Counted from the stretch's first letter, positions 38,378 to 50,636 are shown. The stretch is DNA of 64,000 nucleotides from Aphidius gifuensis (GCF_014905175.1 NC_057789.1:5580001-5644000); one strand, 5' to 3'. A program made the numbers and translations. The notes: generated by a model not told the origin, from the letters alone.

Positions 38378-41337
38378 GTTTTTAGTATACCTGAAAGCCA
38401 AATAACAAGAGAATGATGAAAAAATAAAATTAAAAAAAAATGAGAACATTACATACTTAAAGAGTATAAGGGGCATTAAACGAGGCTATTCAAGCGTCAG
38501 CAACGATACTCAGTGTGGCCAAAATGCCTCGTAGAGTAACCATATCTCCCATCAGAATCTTAAATCTTTTTTTCCTCAACGACAAAAATAAAAACAACAA
38601 CAACACCAATAATAATAAAAAAAAACAACAACAAAGAATACTAAAACAGCAGCATGGATATTTGGCCAAACGGGATATAATGTTTCGTGATAAAAAATAA
38701 AAAAAAAAAATATTCAAGCTATAAGGGAGTATGTGTATATAGTCCCTGGTTTTTCCCTGATAAATTTAGTGTGTGTGTGTAAGTGGATGGGTGGATGGGT
38801 GGTTGGGAAAGAAGGGTAGATATAAGTGGGTGAGGCAAGCAAGTGGAACAACATAACATGAGAGAATAGAGTACGATGACAAAGAGGTAAAAGGAAAAGA
38901 GGAGGAAAAAGAGGAAAGTTTCAGCAAACAACACGGTTGCCCTGTGATATTGCGTAGAATCGATATCGTTGCTAGTCTCTGTTGCCCTCCCGCCTAACAC
39001 TTGGCGCCTAACATCCCTCCAAATTCTACATTACTTTATATATACATATACATTAACCATAAACGTTTCTCATGCTTATATATATATCTATATATTATAT
39101 ACAAGTACAAGAGGACTTAGCATGCATTATACGATCACAAGTGCAACTATGTATACTCATGTCTAAGCACAAATTCATATGATAATGTATACAGTATATA
39201 TATGTAGATGCGGAATAGAATAGAATATAATATATGTAGTAGATAAAATGGGGTGAGATTGGGAGAGATATAGCTATAGAGGAGGAGGAGGATGATGGTG
39301 GTTGAAGAGCAATATACCTTGGCTTTGTACCTGTGCTTATATTGTCTGCCTGACTCAACATCGTCCATTGTCCCAAACATATACACATTGATAAATTGTG
39401 AAAACTATCGAACCCTCTACTGCATGTATATTTATCCTTTTATCATCTAAATTTACCTCGGTTTAATAGCTTCATGCGTAAATACTTTTATCGTTCATTA
39501 ACCACAATTCATGTTTATATATTGTTTGTATTATGATACAACACTAATAAATCTTTTGAACAAAATTATTTGATCATTCAAGTTGATAATGTTTTAGCCA
39601 ACTTTTATTATTATTATTTTAAATATTACTTGTTTTTTTTTTTTATATGTTTTTAATTAAATTAATTGTTCAGTTGATTTTATTGAAATGAATAATAGAA
39701 AAAAAAAATGAGAAAGCATGCAGAGTTAACACCTGGATATGACAATAGTTGAATTACGATTTGTAGATAGATCCCGGAAGGAAACGAATAAGTGCATCGA
39801 TTTAAAAAAAAAAAAAAAAGAGAGAAGGGAGGTAAAATTTGATTCGAGTGAATTGTTCGAGTTTGTCGCACTCGAGCCAGCAACCAAACTATACTATTGC
39901 ATATTATTCATCCACCCTTTTTACCCTTCTATTATATATGAAATATTTTTATTTTTTATTTTATCGGTACGCCAATTAATGCTCCATCGATTCCAGGCAA
40001 ATCCGGATAAAAAACATTAAACTACCTTTACGTAACTCGTTTTATTTATTTTTTTATTGATATTTTCTTTGAGGCAATAAATTTATTTTTAAAATTAATA
40101 AATAATTATATACTTACATAAATTGATGATGATTATTATTATTTATTTGTTTGTTTTCTAGTTGTAAAAAATTATAATATGTAGTCAAGTTGATTTGACT
40201 GATTATAGACCGCGTGATGCTCCAGAGACACGAGGTCGCTGATAGTTACTAAGTACTATCACCACTAACACCACCACCACCAAGGCACGTAACACAATTT
40301 TTTGTTGTTGTTGTTGTTGATGATGAAGATGATTATGATGTTGATGATAATGATGGTGATGATGATGAATATGACGACGACGACGACGTCGACAGGTACA
40401 ATGTACCGTCGTCAGTGACAAGTGTCCACCAGAGTCGCGTCAAACGATGCGCCTGTCTTGTGAATGCGCAATGCAGACTGTACAATTGTAATAGTTTGTG
40501 TATGAGGGGTTCGTAGACCCTCTCCCTCTTAAAACCAACCCTCTCTTCTATTCACTCACTCATTTTCTATCTTTATTTTCATCTAACTGTGGTACTCATA
40601 ATTTCCCTCTTTTTATTAATATTTTTTTTGTTTTTTATTACTCTCTTTCTCACTGCTCCATAATCAAGTCCATTTACTATTTTTTCCTTTTTTTTTTTTG
40701 CACATTTCTCTGAATGCTTTCCAACTTTTATATGTCATTTTATATTTTCGACAATTTCTTTTCTCATTTTATTTATAAAAATAATGCTACCCATTTTCCA
40801 CGCCCTTTGAATCATTTCCGGATTCTCTGTTCCAAAGAACGAACACACTGTTGGATGTATCAAAAAAAAAAAAAATATAGCATGATAATTTAAAGTACGA
40901 ACAATACGCGAGAGATAATGTTTTTTGTCTGTTTTGCTTATTTTTTTATTTTTTTTATCAGAGAAAGGAAAATGAGGAAAAAGAAATATCATGCATGTTG
41001 GATTCATTTTTCATATACCCACATTTTTCTTTTTTTCTTTTTTGTTAAAAATAAAAAATAATTTTCATTTCTTTATTCTTTTTTTTTTTGCCTTGTTGAA
41101 CATAAAAGAGCTTTTTTTTTTCACTGTACATCCCTGCGTGTGGAAATGCTCGTTAGCGTGACGGATGTTAGTCATGAATATGGCACTGTACAATGAACCT
41201 GGTTGCTAAGGGTTGAAGTCACCTTTATTTTATTAATATTTTTTTCCTTAAATCACCACGCAAGCGCTATGATATGTCTTATTTTTCGATTTGAAATATT
41301 TAAATTACTATTTAATATATTTGTTGAATTATAAAAA
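38378..41337. other. Intergenic region, including a GC-richer patch at 40.2-40.5 kb
   Basis: The first 150 bp may hold a 5' UTR exon of the CG3556-like gene (donor TTTAA|GTATGT near 38458, minus strand). A compositionally mixed patch at 40200-40480 contains trinucleotide runs (GAT, GAC, TTG) whose minus-strand translation is His/Arg/Gln-rich followed by a hydrophobic run, but no ATG starts it. Nothing else is recognisable. Confidence 0.5.
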
Positions 41338-42545
41338 AGCTGCTATTCTTGTTGATCCAGATGGACCAAATGGTACTTCAATATTAGAACCAACAAAAGC
41401 GCATGTTAACAGTTGCTTATTGTTCAACACTTGCTGGTACTGGTACAGCAATAAATACAACATTTAAATTAGTTAAAATGTTAATTCCTTGATGCTAATG
41501 GTAAGATCAATATGGACATTTTGACCCATGATTATTATTTATTAATGTCACAGTCACCACTTGGTTTTATGTTTAAATTTATTACCTTGAATTATTTTGA
41601 TCATATATAAATATCAAGTTGAAAGAATTTAAATTGGCTACCAGGGTGAAAAAGTTGCTAGCCAGGTAATTATTATTTCGTTTTGATTATTTAAATAATT
41701 TTATTATCCAATTAAAAATTTTATCATGTAATGAGAGAAAAATTTGTGAATGTTTTTATAGGTTTTTCAAGCACCTGGATTTATCAGTTGATAGTCATAT
41801 TATTTTCAAGCTATATTACTTTACCAAAATAAATTTTAAAAAACAAAAAATTCATTAATATTTACAATGTAACTTTAATTTTTCAATTTTAGATTACTCA
41901 GTGATGCTGGTGATTCCACACCAGTCATAATGATTGCAATCTTGATGTTTATTATACCAAAAAAAAAATTGCTGTTTTTTAAATGCCTTCAAGACGGTTG
42001 TCAACCATAAAAAAATCAATATTAATCTTTCAAGAATAAAAAAAGTAATTTAAATTCAAAAGAGAAATAATTTATTTGCTGAATCAAAACGACCAACAAA
42101 AATATCAGAAAGCTTGATCACTTGGAAAGTAATAAATTCAAAAAAATGCCCTGGGGACTTGTATATATTTTAAGAGGTGAATGTTCAGTATCACGAAGTG
42201 GAAGTGATCATTCCTGTTTGTCCACAAGAATTGATGAATCCACCCTTTAAAAATTTTACCATTATTTATAATATTATTTATTGTTGGTAGTATTTTAGAA
42301 ATAATGTTAATAATGCTACCAGTTGCTGCACATCATCATCATCATCATCATTAAATTACAATAATAATTAATATATATTTTTCCAACTGGTACACCACCA
42401 AAGCAACAGCATCTTCTGCTGGAAATATTGATATTAAAAATAAGCTCATTGGTGATTGTCTAGCTTCCATTTACACTCTTATTAATTCGTATATTTTTTC
42501 CAATCATGTTAGAAATTACAAGGCTTTCTTGAACAGGCCAAACAT
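41338..42545 (+). pseudogene. SLC13 (INDY-type Na+/dicarboxylate transporter) pseudogene
   Basis: Pieces in several plus-strand frames match SLC13 transporters in the right order: LEPTK, MLTVAYCSTLAGTGTAINTT (the GGTGT-type Na+/substrate loop), FQAPGFIS, TPVIMIAILMFIIPKK, then MPWGLVYILRG (the PWG...LGGG region, here broken), and finally a MLPVA...SAGNIDIKN stretch matching the MLPVATPPN...ATGNI region. Frameshifts and stops separate every piece, and several membrane segments are shortened or missing. Some gaps look like former introns with AG acceptors (for example near 41892). SLC13 proteins carry citrate and other dicarboxylates across the plasma membrane; this copy cannot encode a working transporter. 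Confidence 0.8.
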
Positions 42546-42955
42546 TTAAATTCATTAAAAATATTAGTGTTATTAATTAGTCATCAAAATAACTATCAAA
42601 TAATAATTCATAAACTGATTTTCAATTAATATAAATTTGTTTATGTTAATATAATATATTTTATTGTTTTTTTTTTTAATTTTTGTACAGTTACTATTTT
42701 TATATCATAGTTTATATATTTTTTTTTTTTGTATACTTCAATTTAAAACCTTCAAAATAATTATCGTATCGTTTGATTGTTTTGTTTCCTTCACTTTTAT
42801 ATACTCAGGTAAAAATTTTTATTCTTTTTTATGTTTAAAAAAATATAAGAGGAATGATCTCGCAATTTAGATATTTTTTTTTGTTGTAATTTTGAAATAT
42901 ATATTGTAATTATAATAAAATTATTTTTATGATATTATTTTTCTGTTTTTAATTA

Positions 42956-43607
42956 TTACGTTGATTGCGGTTTCATACAAGGTGTAATTGAATCATTTTT
43001 TTTAGGATTTGAATTAATTTCTTGTTGTTCAAATCGTCTTTGACGTAGTAAATTTGTCACAACACCAGTAAAACTTGCTGTTTTTTTTTTAGCACTACCT
43101 TTTGGTGTTGATTCACCAATTCTTCTGACTGGTAATCTTGGTGATGACATTTCATCCATAAAATCAAAATCATCTTTTTCATCAGCTACCAATGAATCAC
43201 TAAATAAATAAACAATTAAATTAAATTAATAAATACAACAATAATTAAATATAAATAAAATTATTAAATTACAGAAATTCAGGCAAATGATCTTGTTGAT
43301 GATTGTTTGATGGCACTGGTGACAATGGACGTCTACCAGGACATTTCCATTCCAACTCCAAAATATGATTGTTACATTCTAATTTATTAATAACATTAAC
43401 AATGTCATCTGGCTTCAATGACCATCCTTCCTTTAAACAAAAAACAAACAAATAAATGACACACTGTTATTGTCATCATGACCACAACAACAATTAGAAT
43501 AACAACAAATGGAAAAAAAAATTGACAGCTGTATTTACCTTTGGATCATTTTCATATTTTTCATCATCAGAACACTCAACACACCAATCCTCTTCGTTCA
43601 TTTCCAT
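42956..43607 (-). CDS. PAGR1: PAGR1/Pa1 homologue (156 aa), MLL3/4 complex subunit
   Basis: Three exons, 43539-43607, 43273-43430 and 42956-43199, in frame across AAAG|GTAAAT, TTTAAAG|GA, TTTCT|GTAATT and TTTAG|TGA (471 nt). The N-terminus EEDWCVECSDDE, then LELEWKCPGRRPLSP, then PEFLDSLVADEKDDFDFMDE, match the conserved blocks of PAXIP1-associated glutamate-rich protein 1 (EDWCVPCSD..., LPRRPPTP, EFDFDDE...DSL). PAGR1 (Drosophila Pa1) is a nuclear partner of PTIP and part of the MLL3/4 (Trr) histone H3K4 methyltransferase complex. It is shorter than the human protein because the acidic insert is reduced, but otherwise looks intact. No membrane or signal sequence. Confidence 0.88.
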
Positions 43608-44352
43608 TTTTCAATATTATATATTTAATAAATAATTGCAATGTTTACACTTGAATTATTCATCACTTGTACATGTCAAAAAAAAACAACAACAATATAT
43701 TAAATTAAATAAAAATCTTTTATAGCTAAAATAAATAATAAACTTTTAAAAAAATAAATAAAATAATTTAAGTAGAATAATTAATAAACATGCTATTAAT
43801 TTTTTTTTATTTATTGTTTAAATAAATAAATAATTGTGCTAGCGTCTATTGTGTATGTTAATCTTTATTTAATTTTTTTAGAGGTTAAGTTTATGCGCAA
43901 GTCGCAACTAAACTCAGCGCACACACACACACATTCACACATGATGTTACGTTGGAAATTGGAATACCTCTTTGCTCATTCTGTATTCCTAGTACAAGTG
44001 TACAATTTTTGCCTCGGAATTTTATTATTTGCTTGGATAGTAACATACCTCTTTGCACATTCTATGTTCCAAATCCGATTGAACACTTTATGCTAGTCTA
44101 GGCATTGAACAGAAATAAAAAGGGTTAAAAATGGGGGTTTTTCGAAAATGATATCTTATATTTTATTTTTTTTAATTTAGGTATATTTATATTTTATAAA
44201 AACATTTTTACATTGTTGTATTTTTTTTTTTTTTTTTTCTCAATAGTTTGCAAGTTTATTAATGATGTAGAGCCAATAAATTTTGAACATAAATAATTCA
44301 AAATAATGAAAAAAAAAACAGTAAAAGATTAAACAATAATGATGCTTTGTAT
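43608..44352. other. Intergenic, with two CCTCTTTGC-type units
   Basis: AT-rich DNA. At 43960-44092 two related units about 80 bp apart read TACCTCTTTGCTCATTCTGT and TACCTCTTTGCACATTCTAT, followed by ATTCC/GTTCC. They resemble the CCTCTTATG...TTCCTGATAC core of the 120-bp tandem repeat at 3 kb, perhaps a diverged member of one dispersed family. An (AC)n run lies at 43919-43934. Confidence 0.45.
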
Positions 44353-45102
44353 ACTCAAATAAGTAAATGAAAAAATAAATTTTATCTTGAACTTATAATT
44401 AAGCTTGAGGTAAACATCATGAATCAGTAAAATAATCGAAATATTACCTAGTAATTTTTTTTATTTTCTACAAGTACTTATACGTCAAATAAAATTTAAA
44501 AAACCTTTTTTCAATTTATTGCAAACATAAATTCTCAATACATTTAATTGTAAGTTGACTCTCTTGTTCAGCAGCTTTAGCACAACTTTCCTGAACTGCT
44601 TTTTAAAGTATTGGTCCAATTTTGATTGAACACACTTATGCTTCAGAATTTAGAAAAAAAAATTTTAATTTTTAATTTAGAAAAATTTTTCTATTATTAA
44701 AACGACAAGCCCAATATCTAAATCGAGAAAATTTATAATAATAATAAAATTGTAATTTATAAATTATATAATAATGTTAAATTTTAACAAAATAAAAATT
44801 ATTTTTATGAAAAAAATAATTAACAACAATTCCAATGAATTAGTAAATAGTATTTAATAACTTTTTCTTGTTTTTTTTTTTTTTTTTTTAAACAGATTTA
44901 TTTAATAAATCAATAAGTAACTATTCACTCAAATAAGTAAATAAGATAATACATTTTTTCCTAAACCTATAATTAAGCTTGAGGTAAACATCATAAATCA
45001 GTAAAATAATCAAAATATTATTGTAATTTTTTTTATTTTCTACATGTATACACACACGTCAAATAAAATTTAAAAAACATTTTTTCAATTGATTGTAAAT
45101 TT
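44353..45102 (+). repeat. Pair of about 170-bp direct repeats
   Basis: 44353-44525 and 44933-45102 share CAAATAAGTAAAT, TAATTAAGCTTGAGGTAAAC, AATCAGTAAAATAATC and CGTCAAATAAAATTTAAAAA in the same order and orientation. They differ by substitutions and small indels, so this duplication is older than the 440-bp pair. Confidence 0.8.
44522..44650 (-). pseudogene. Relic of an unidentified 3' exon, copy 1
   Basis: Minus strand reads SIKIGPIL, a stop, then KAVQESCAKAAEQESQLTIK and IENLCLQ before a terminal stop. Codon use and residue mix look like a real protein end, yet an internal TAA breaks it. A second copy at 50505-50636 has a stop at a different place. No family recognised. Confidence 0.5.
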
Positions 45103-45866
45103 AGTTAAACACCTTTAGTTATTATCTTGCATGCATGTATATTTACATGACCTTGTCAAGGTTATGCAATAACAATATTATTATTATTTTTATTATTTAT
45201 ATACACTTGTAGGTAAATATACAATTGAAAAAAATAAAAATCAATAAACAAGTCTCAAGAAGAATATACACTTCATATAAAAATTAAAATACAGTATCAA
45301 TAACAAAAAAATTAATATTTCAAGTATTTTATGGTCCAATTTAATTTTGACTATTGTATTTAACAAGTACATATAAATTGATAATAATCATTAATTTTAT
45401 TATATGTATTTGAAAATGTCAACAATAATTATTGCGTTCATATTGTGTAAACAATTTTTACACAACCCTCTTGAGATCATAAAATGGATTAAAATAATGC
45501 AAAAAACATTACATTTTTTATTCAACACAATGATGACAATGATAATAGAAATATTATTTTTGTTTTGATAAAATTCAGTTTATTCATTGATTTCATACGA
45601 ACAACTTGAATTAAATAAAATTCTATAAAAATATAATCTTAAAAAACAAATAATTTTTGTATTTTTCCATAATTTTTATTATTATTTTGTCAATCGATTG
45701 AGTATAGATGTCTTGGGATGCTAGAATGCCTAGACCAAGTGAGTGGATCATTAAAAATAATAAAAATAAATATGTCAATTGAAAGGACACTTGTGATGAC
45801 AATGAAAAAAATATTGCAGGATTCTCAGTCAGTGGAAAAAATCGTGGCAATAAGACACAAGTAACC
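45103..45866. other. 5' flank of the gustatory receptor gene
   Basis: AT-rich sequence without supported genes. It should contain the receptor's promoter and 5' UTR; no strong core element is visible. A minus-strand open frame at 45623-45868 is hydrophobic low-complexity translation and overlaps the receptor start. Confidence 0.45.
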
Positions 45867-47531
45867 ATGACGAAGCCAATAACATCAGATATTTATCAAG
45901 GATTATTTCCAATTTATCATTTGAGCAAAGGTCTAGGACTTTTACCAGTCAGATTTTTATCACAAGCATTTGGAAAATACATTGGTCGTATTTATACAAT
46001 TGACATTATATACGGGTGAGAATAAAAATTAATTTAATTGAAAATATAATAATTAATTATTTTGTTTTATCTTTTTTTTGATAGTGTTTGTCTGTTATTA
46101 TTATTTATTGGAGCTGAGATATATGGTCTTCACAGAGACCTGAGAGATGGTTGGGTCAACAGTACAAGATTAAAACATCAAACTGCATTAAATGTTACAA
46201 TTGGTGATGTTTTTGCTGTTGCATTATTGGCAGCTGTTGCAGTTGCACCATTTAGATGGAAATATATACAAGAAATTATGACACGTCTTAGTGAAGTAAG
46301 TATCATAATATACTCTCTCTTTTTTTGATCAAATAATAAATTTAAAAATACAAAATTTTAGGCTGATGAAAAATTGAGTTATATAACACCAAGAAAAACA
46401 AAAAAATTTGCAATAATATTAACAGCTTGTGCTTTGTCGTATTTAATATTTATATCATGTCTTGATGTATATTCTTGGGATCGACAAACAAAATTAAAAA
46501 GAAAAATGCCTGATAAAGGGCCAATTAATTATTCACCAATATATTTTTTATATATTCAAGCGATGATGATTGAAATACAATATACAGTTGCAACTTATAA
46601 TTTAAATGAACGGTTTTTAAGGCTTAATAAAAATTTAGAGAGTTTATTAAAATACAGTAAAAAAATGATGAAAACAAATTTTCATTTGATAAGAGAAACA
46701 AGAGAACAAAGTAAATTAGCTGGATACTTGAGATCAGATAATGAAACAAGGAATGTTGGAAGAGCTATTAGAACAACAAAAATATCTGACTGGATAACTA
46801 GTGATGGAGATGGTAATTATATATTTAATTTTAATAATAAATTATTTGTAAAAATAATAATATTTTTGTTTTGTATAAATAGAAACTCGTGATATGGTTG
46901 AATCAATATCACAATTAATAACAGTTCATTCATCATTGTGTGACACGAATATATTGATAAACAAAGCATTTGGTTTACCAATTCTTGTTGTTGCAATAAC
47001 TTGTCTCCTTCATTTGATAATAACACCATATTTTTTGATGATGGAAGCAAATTCAGATCGTGAAATGCTTTTTATAAGTGTACAATTACTTTGGTGTGCT
47101 CTTCATGTATTTAGAATGTTAATGGTTGTTCAACCGTGCTATGCAACAACAACAAATTCAAAAAAAACAGCAATTCTTGTTAGTCAATTATTAAGTACCA
47201 CATGGGATTCAGAAATTTGTAAACAACTTGAATATTTTTCACTTCAATTAATACACAGACCATTAGATTTTTCTGCTTGTGGATTATTTTCATTGGATCG
47301 TGGATTAGTTACATCTGTAAGTTTATTTAAAATGAAAAAACAATTTAAAAAATTTATCAAATAAATAATATTTTTTAGATGGCTGGTGCTGTTACGACGT
47401 ATCTTGTTATTTTAATCCAATTTCAAAAAGCTGATGATACCAAAGACACAAGTAATATGCTAAAAAATGCAACTTTATTATTGAGAAATGTCTCGTCACT
47501 TCACAATTCAACTGCACTAAGAACTTTTTAA
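45867..47531 (+). CDS. Gustatory receptor, Gr28-like (465 aa)
   Basis: Five exons: 45867-46015, 46085-46295, 46362-46812, 46883-47316 and 47379-47531; 1398 nt in frame, all with GT/AG borders. Several hydrophobic segments (VCLLLLFIGAEIYGL, IILTACALSYLIFI, LPILVVAITCLLHLII, FISVQLLWCALHVF) fit a seven-pass insect chemoreceptor. The last exon contains TYLVILIQF, the exact TYhhhhhQF signature of insect gustatory receptors. Length and the CGLFSLDRGLVTSMAGAVTTY stretch resemble the Gr28b group, though I would not assign a subfamily firmly. Gustatory receptors are ligand-gated cation channels of sensory neurons; the ligand is unknown. Its last exon and 3' flank are duplicated at 50657-51135. Confidence 0.9.
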
Positions 47532-48130
47532 TGCTAAAAGAAAAAAAATATATATATATATATTTATGTACATGTTTGTATTTTTAAGGATAATATTTTT
47601 TTTTTTTTATTAAAATAAAAGGAATAAATTATGCGATAATAATTAAAATAAATAATCAACATATTGACAATATAATAACGTATTTGATTTTTATTTTATT
47701 CCAGCTGGGTATACGTTTTTGCTTGACTTATTTTTTTAAATTAGTTTATTTTTTATATTCAAAATCGGAATGAAAAATTATTTTGTCTTGTTTTTTTTTT
47801 TTATTTTTTGTAAAATATGTTTTGTTTTTCCCAGAAATAAATGGCTTGGTTTTTCGAAGGGATATTTAAAAAAGGCAAATATTTAAATAAAGCGGATAAT
47901 TGGGGGGCGAAATATTTACACCGAGATTAGTATTTATTATAACGATACGAACAAAAAAAAAAATTAATAAATAAATTTACCCTACCATCATTTAATTAAT
48001 TAATTATTAATTAATGTATAAAATCAACTCAAATCAACTTTTGTAAATAGAGATTCAAATATTCATTTGCATAAAATAACAATAATATTTACAGAGTTAC
48101 TTTTAAACGCACCCCTAATCATCCAGTTGC
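47532..48130. other. 3' flank of the gustatory receptor, repeated at 50.8-51.1 kb
   Basis: AT-rich. Sequence from the receptor stop to about 47860 (including GCTGGGTATACG, AAATCGGAATGAAA and CCAGAAATAAATGG) is repeated after the second last-exon copy at 50.81-51.12 kb. AATAAA-type signals occur in both. Confidence 0.6.
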
Positions 48131-49257
48131 AACGGTGCGGGTGCTGGTTTCACTCTCTATTTTGCTGTATTTCATATTTTCATTTGCTTTCATTCTGCTG
48201 ACCACTGCTGACCACTGCTGACTGCTGTCATTCTGATTGATAACTCTGACCAACTCTGACTGTTATACTTATAACAATTAACAAACTTATAACAAATCTA
48301 AGTACAACTCTGACTGATAATGAAGATGGATCCTGGTGTCCGAAATTTGTGGAAGATCTTTTTCATCGCCGTTGGGACAATGGGGGGGTGCAGTGTAGTA
48401 AACTGGTACGTGGATCACATAGAAAAGAGGTAATTATATTGATTTTTTTTTTAGATAAGAAATGTGAAAAAAAAAAAGAAATTACGTATTAATTTTTTTG
48501 TTTTGTTTTGTCTGTTACAGGGAAGAAGCTAAAATGAAAGAGTAATTATTAAATTTCCTTTCAATAAAATGTAAGAAAAAAAAAAAAAAGAATTCTGTAT
48601 TAATTTTTTTGTTTGGTTTTGTCTGTTACAGAGAGTACAGAATGGCATCTGAAAAAAAAAAGTAATTATATTAAAAAAAAAATTAACTTATCATTAAAAA
48701 ATTATGTAATTTAATTTAATAAAAAAAAAAAATTTTATTCATTGGATTTGCCTTTTTATTAATTTTATTTTATACACGTGGTTATGATGAATTTGATTTT
48801 TTAGATTATTATTATTATCTAGATAAATTTTCAACTTGAATATATTTTATTTAATGAAAAACTAACTGACTGAAGTTAAATTAATTTATTTGACACCAAC
48901 TTGATTGTTTAATCAATTTTGCAAAGGAACCACAATGCACTGCTAGAAATGTCTTGAATTTAACAAACAAAAGATTGAGGTTAGGTTTATTAATTATTTA
49001 ACTTTTTTTTTTTTTTTTTTTTGTCTCAATATAAAAAAACGTATATAAAATCAACAATAACAGGCATTGATTATTATTTGTTGTTGTACTTGTGTCCAAT
49101 AAACTTCAGAATCAATGACACTTGGTAAATTAACATTATAAAAACTAGATAGCTGTGGTAAAACGTAAGTTGAATTTAGCAAAGCTACGTAAATCAGTTA
49201 GTTATTTCTATCTCTAATAAAATGTTTATGACATATAAAAAAAATTTAACAAGCGCC
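48131..49257 (+). repeat. Tandem duplication unit 1 carrying a micropeptide gene
   Basis: From GGTGCGGGTGCTGGTTTCAC to a TTTCTATCTCTAATAAAATG end, this roughly 1.1-kb block recurs at 49308-50470 in the same orientation. The shared parts include the 5' flank with CTGCTGAC repeats, all three exons and splice sites, and the 3' flank. Confidence 0.85.
48320..48665 (+). CDS. Single-pass membrane micropeptide, copy 1 (54 aa)
   Basis: Three small exons, 48320-48429, 48521-48541 (21 nt) and 48632-48665, join in frame at AAGAG|GTAATT, GTTACAG|GG, AAAGA|GTAATT and GTTACAG|AG (165 nt). Residues 11-30 (WKIFFIAVGTMGGCSVVNWY) form one hydrophobic segment, followed by a charged tail rich in Lys/Glu and ending SEKKK. 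If exon 2 were not spliced, a stop right after it would give a 44-aa form. The layout, a short N-terminus, one membrane helix and a basic/acidic tail, recalls mitochondrial micropeptides such as PIGBOS1 or UQCC6, but no homology is claimed. The paralogue at 49522 keeps the same exon structure, which supports a real gene. Confidence 0.68.
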
Positions 49258-49307
49258 ATCAATGACAAAAAGAAGCCCTAAATTGTATAAAATTTGCCCT
49301 GTGAATA

Positions 49308-50470
49308 CGGGTGCGGGTGCTGGTTTCACTCTCTATTTTGCTGTATTTCATATTTTCATTTGCTTTCATTCTGCTGACTTGTGCTGACTGCTGCTGACCA
49401 CTGCTGACTGCTGTCATTCTGATTAATAACTCTGACCTGCTCTGACAAACTCTGACTGTTATACTTATATAACTATACAAACTTATAACAAATCTAAGTA
49501 CAATTCTGACTGGTAATAAAGATGAATACTCGTCTCGCTAGTCTCCAAAAGTTCCAAATGCCCTTGTTGATAATCTGTGGGATCTGTGGGACTTGTGGGG
49601 CGTACAAACTAATAGAACGGCACTTGGAAAACCGAGGAAAGAGGTAGTTATTGATTTTTTTTTTTTTTATATAAAAAATATTTAAAAAAAAGAAATTACG
49701 TATTAATTTTTTTGTTTTGCTTTGTCTGTTACAGGGGAGAAGCCAAATGGAACGAGTAATTATTAAATTTTCTTTTAAATAAAATATAAGAAAAAAAAAA
49801 AAAGAATTCTGTGTTAATTTTTTTGTTTTCTCTGTTACAGAAGACTCGGAAGACCCGTAAAAAAAGAGTGATTATATTGAAAAAAAAATATTCTTATCAT
49901 TAAAAAATTATGTAATTTAATTCAATAAAAATATAAAAACAATATTAATTAAAAGTAAAAAAATAAAATTTTATCCATTGGATTTACCTTTTTATCAATT
50001 TTATTTTATACACGTGGTTATGATGAATTTTATTTTTTTGATTATTATTATTATCTAGATCGATATTCAACTTGAATATATTTTATTTAATGAAAAACTA
50101 ATTGACTCAAGTTGAATTAATTTATTTGACACAAACTTAATTGATTAATAAATTTTGCAAAGAAACCACAATGCACTTCTAGAAAGATCTCGAATTAACG
50201 AACAAAAGATTGAGGTTAGGTTTATTAATTATTTACTTTTTTTTTTTTTTTGTCTCAATATAAAAAAACGTATATAAAATGTATTCATCAACAATAACAG
50301 GCATTGATTATTATTTGTTGTCGTACTTGTGTTCAATGAACTTCAGAATCAATGACACTTGATAAATTAACATTACAAGAACGAGATAGTTGTGAAATGT
50401 AAGTTGAATTTAGCAGAGCTACGTAAATCAGCTAGTTATTTCTATCTCTAATAAAATGTTTATGACAAAT
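49308..50470 (+). repeat. Tandem duplication unit 2 carrying a micropeptide gene
   Basis: Second unit of the tandem duplication described for 48131-49257. Introns and flanks are nearly as similar as exons, with indels mainly in A/T runs, while the coding exon 1 has diverged strongly. Confidence 0.85.
49522..49871 (+). CDS. Single-pass membrane micropeptide, copy 2 (57 aa)
   Basis: Exons 49522-49643, 49735-49755 (again exactly 21 nt) and 49841-49871 give 174 nt in frame, with the same donor/acceptor pattern as the upstream copy. Residues 13-29 (MPLLIICGICGTCGAYK) form the membrane segment, cysteine-rich, followed by a strongly basic tail (RHLENRGKR ... GRPVKKE). Exon 1 shares topology but little sequence with copy 1, while introns and flanks remain similar: a sign of fast protein change or relaxed constraint. 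Function unknown. Confidence 0.62.
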
Positions 50471-50504
50471 TTATTCCAACATAATTTATATTATTATTTC
50501 CACC

Positions 50505-50636
50505 ATAAATTCTCAGTACATTCAATTGTAAGTTGTCTCTCTTCTTCAGCAGCTTTAGTACAACTTTCCTAAGCTGCTTTTTCAAGTATTGGTCCAATTT
50601 TGATTGAACACACTTATGCTTCAGAATTTAGAAACA
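50505..50636 (-). pseudogene. Relic of an unidentified 3' exon, copy 2
   Basis: Paralogue of the relic at 44522-44650. The minus strand reads SIKIGPILEKAA, a stop, then ESCTKAAEEERQLTIECTEN. Here the TAG follows EKAA, whereas copy 1 has a TAA after GPIL, so both are broken independently. It directly precedes the duplicated receptor exon, as copy 1 lies upstream of the receptor gene. Confidence 0.5.

Noticed and set aside
40203..40421. His/Arg/Gln-rich frame followed by a hydrophobic run (minus strand)
   Set aside because: It has no ATG in frame, is built from trinucleotide runs, and no joining exon was found.
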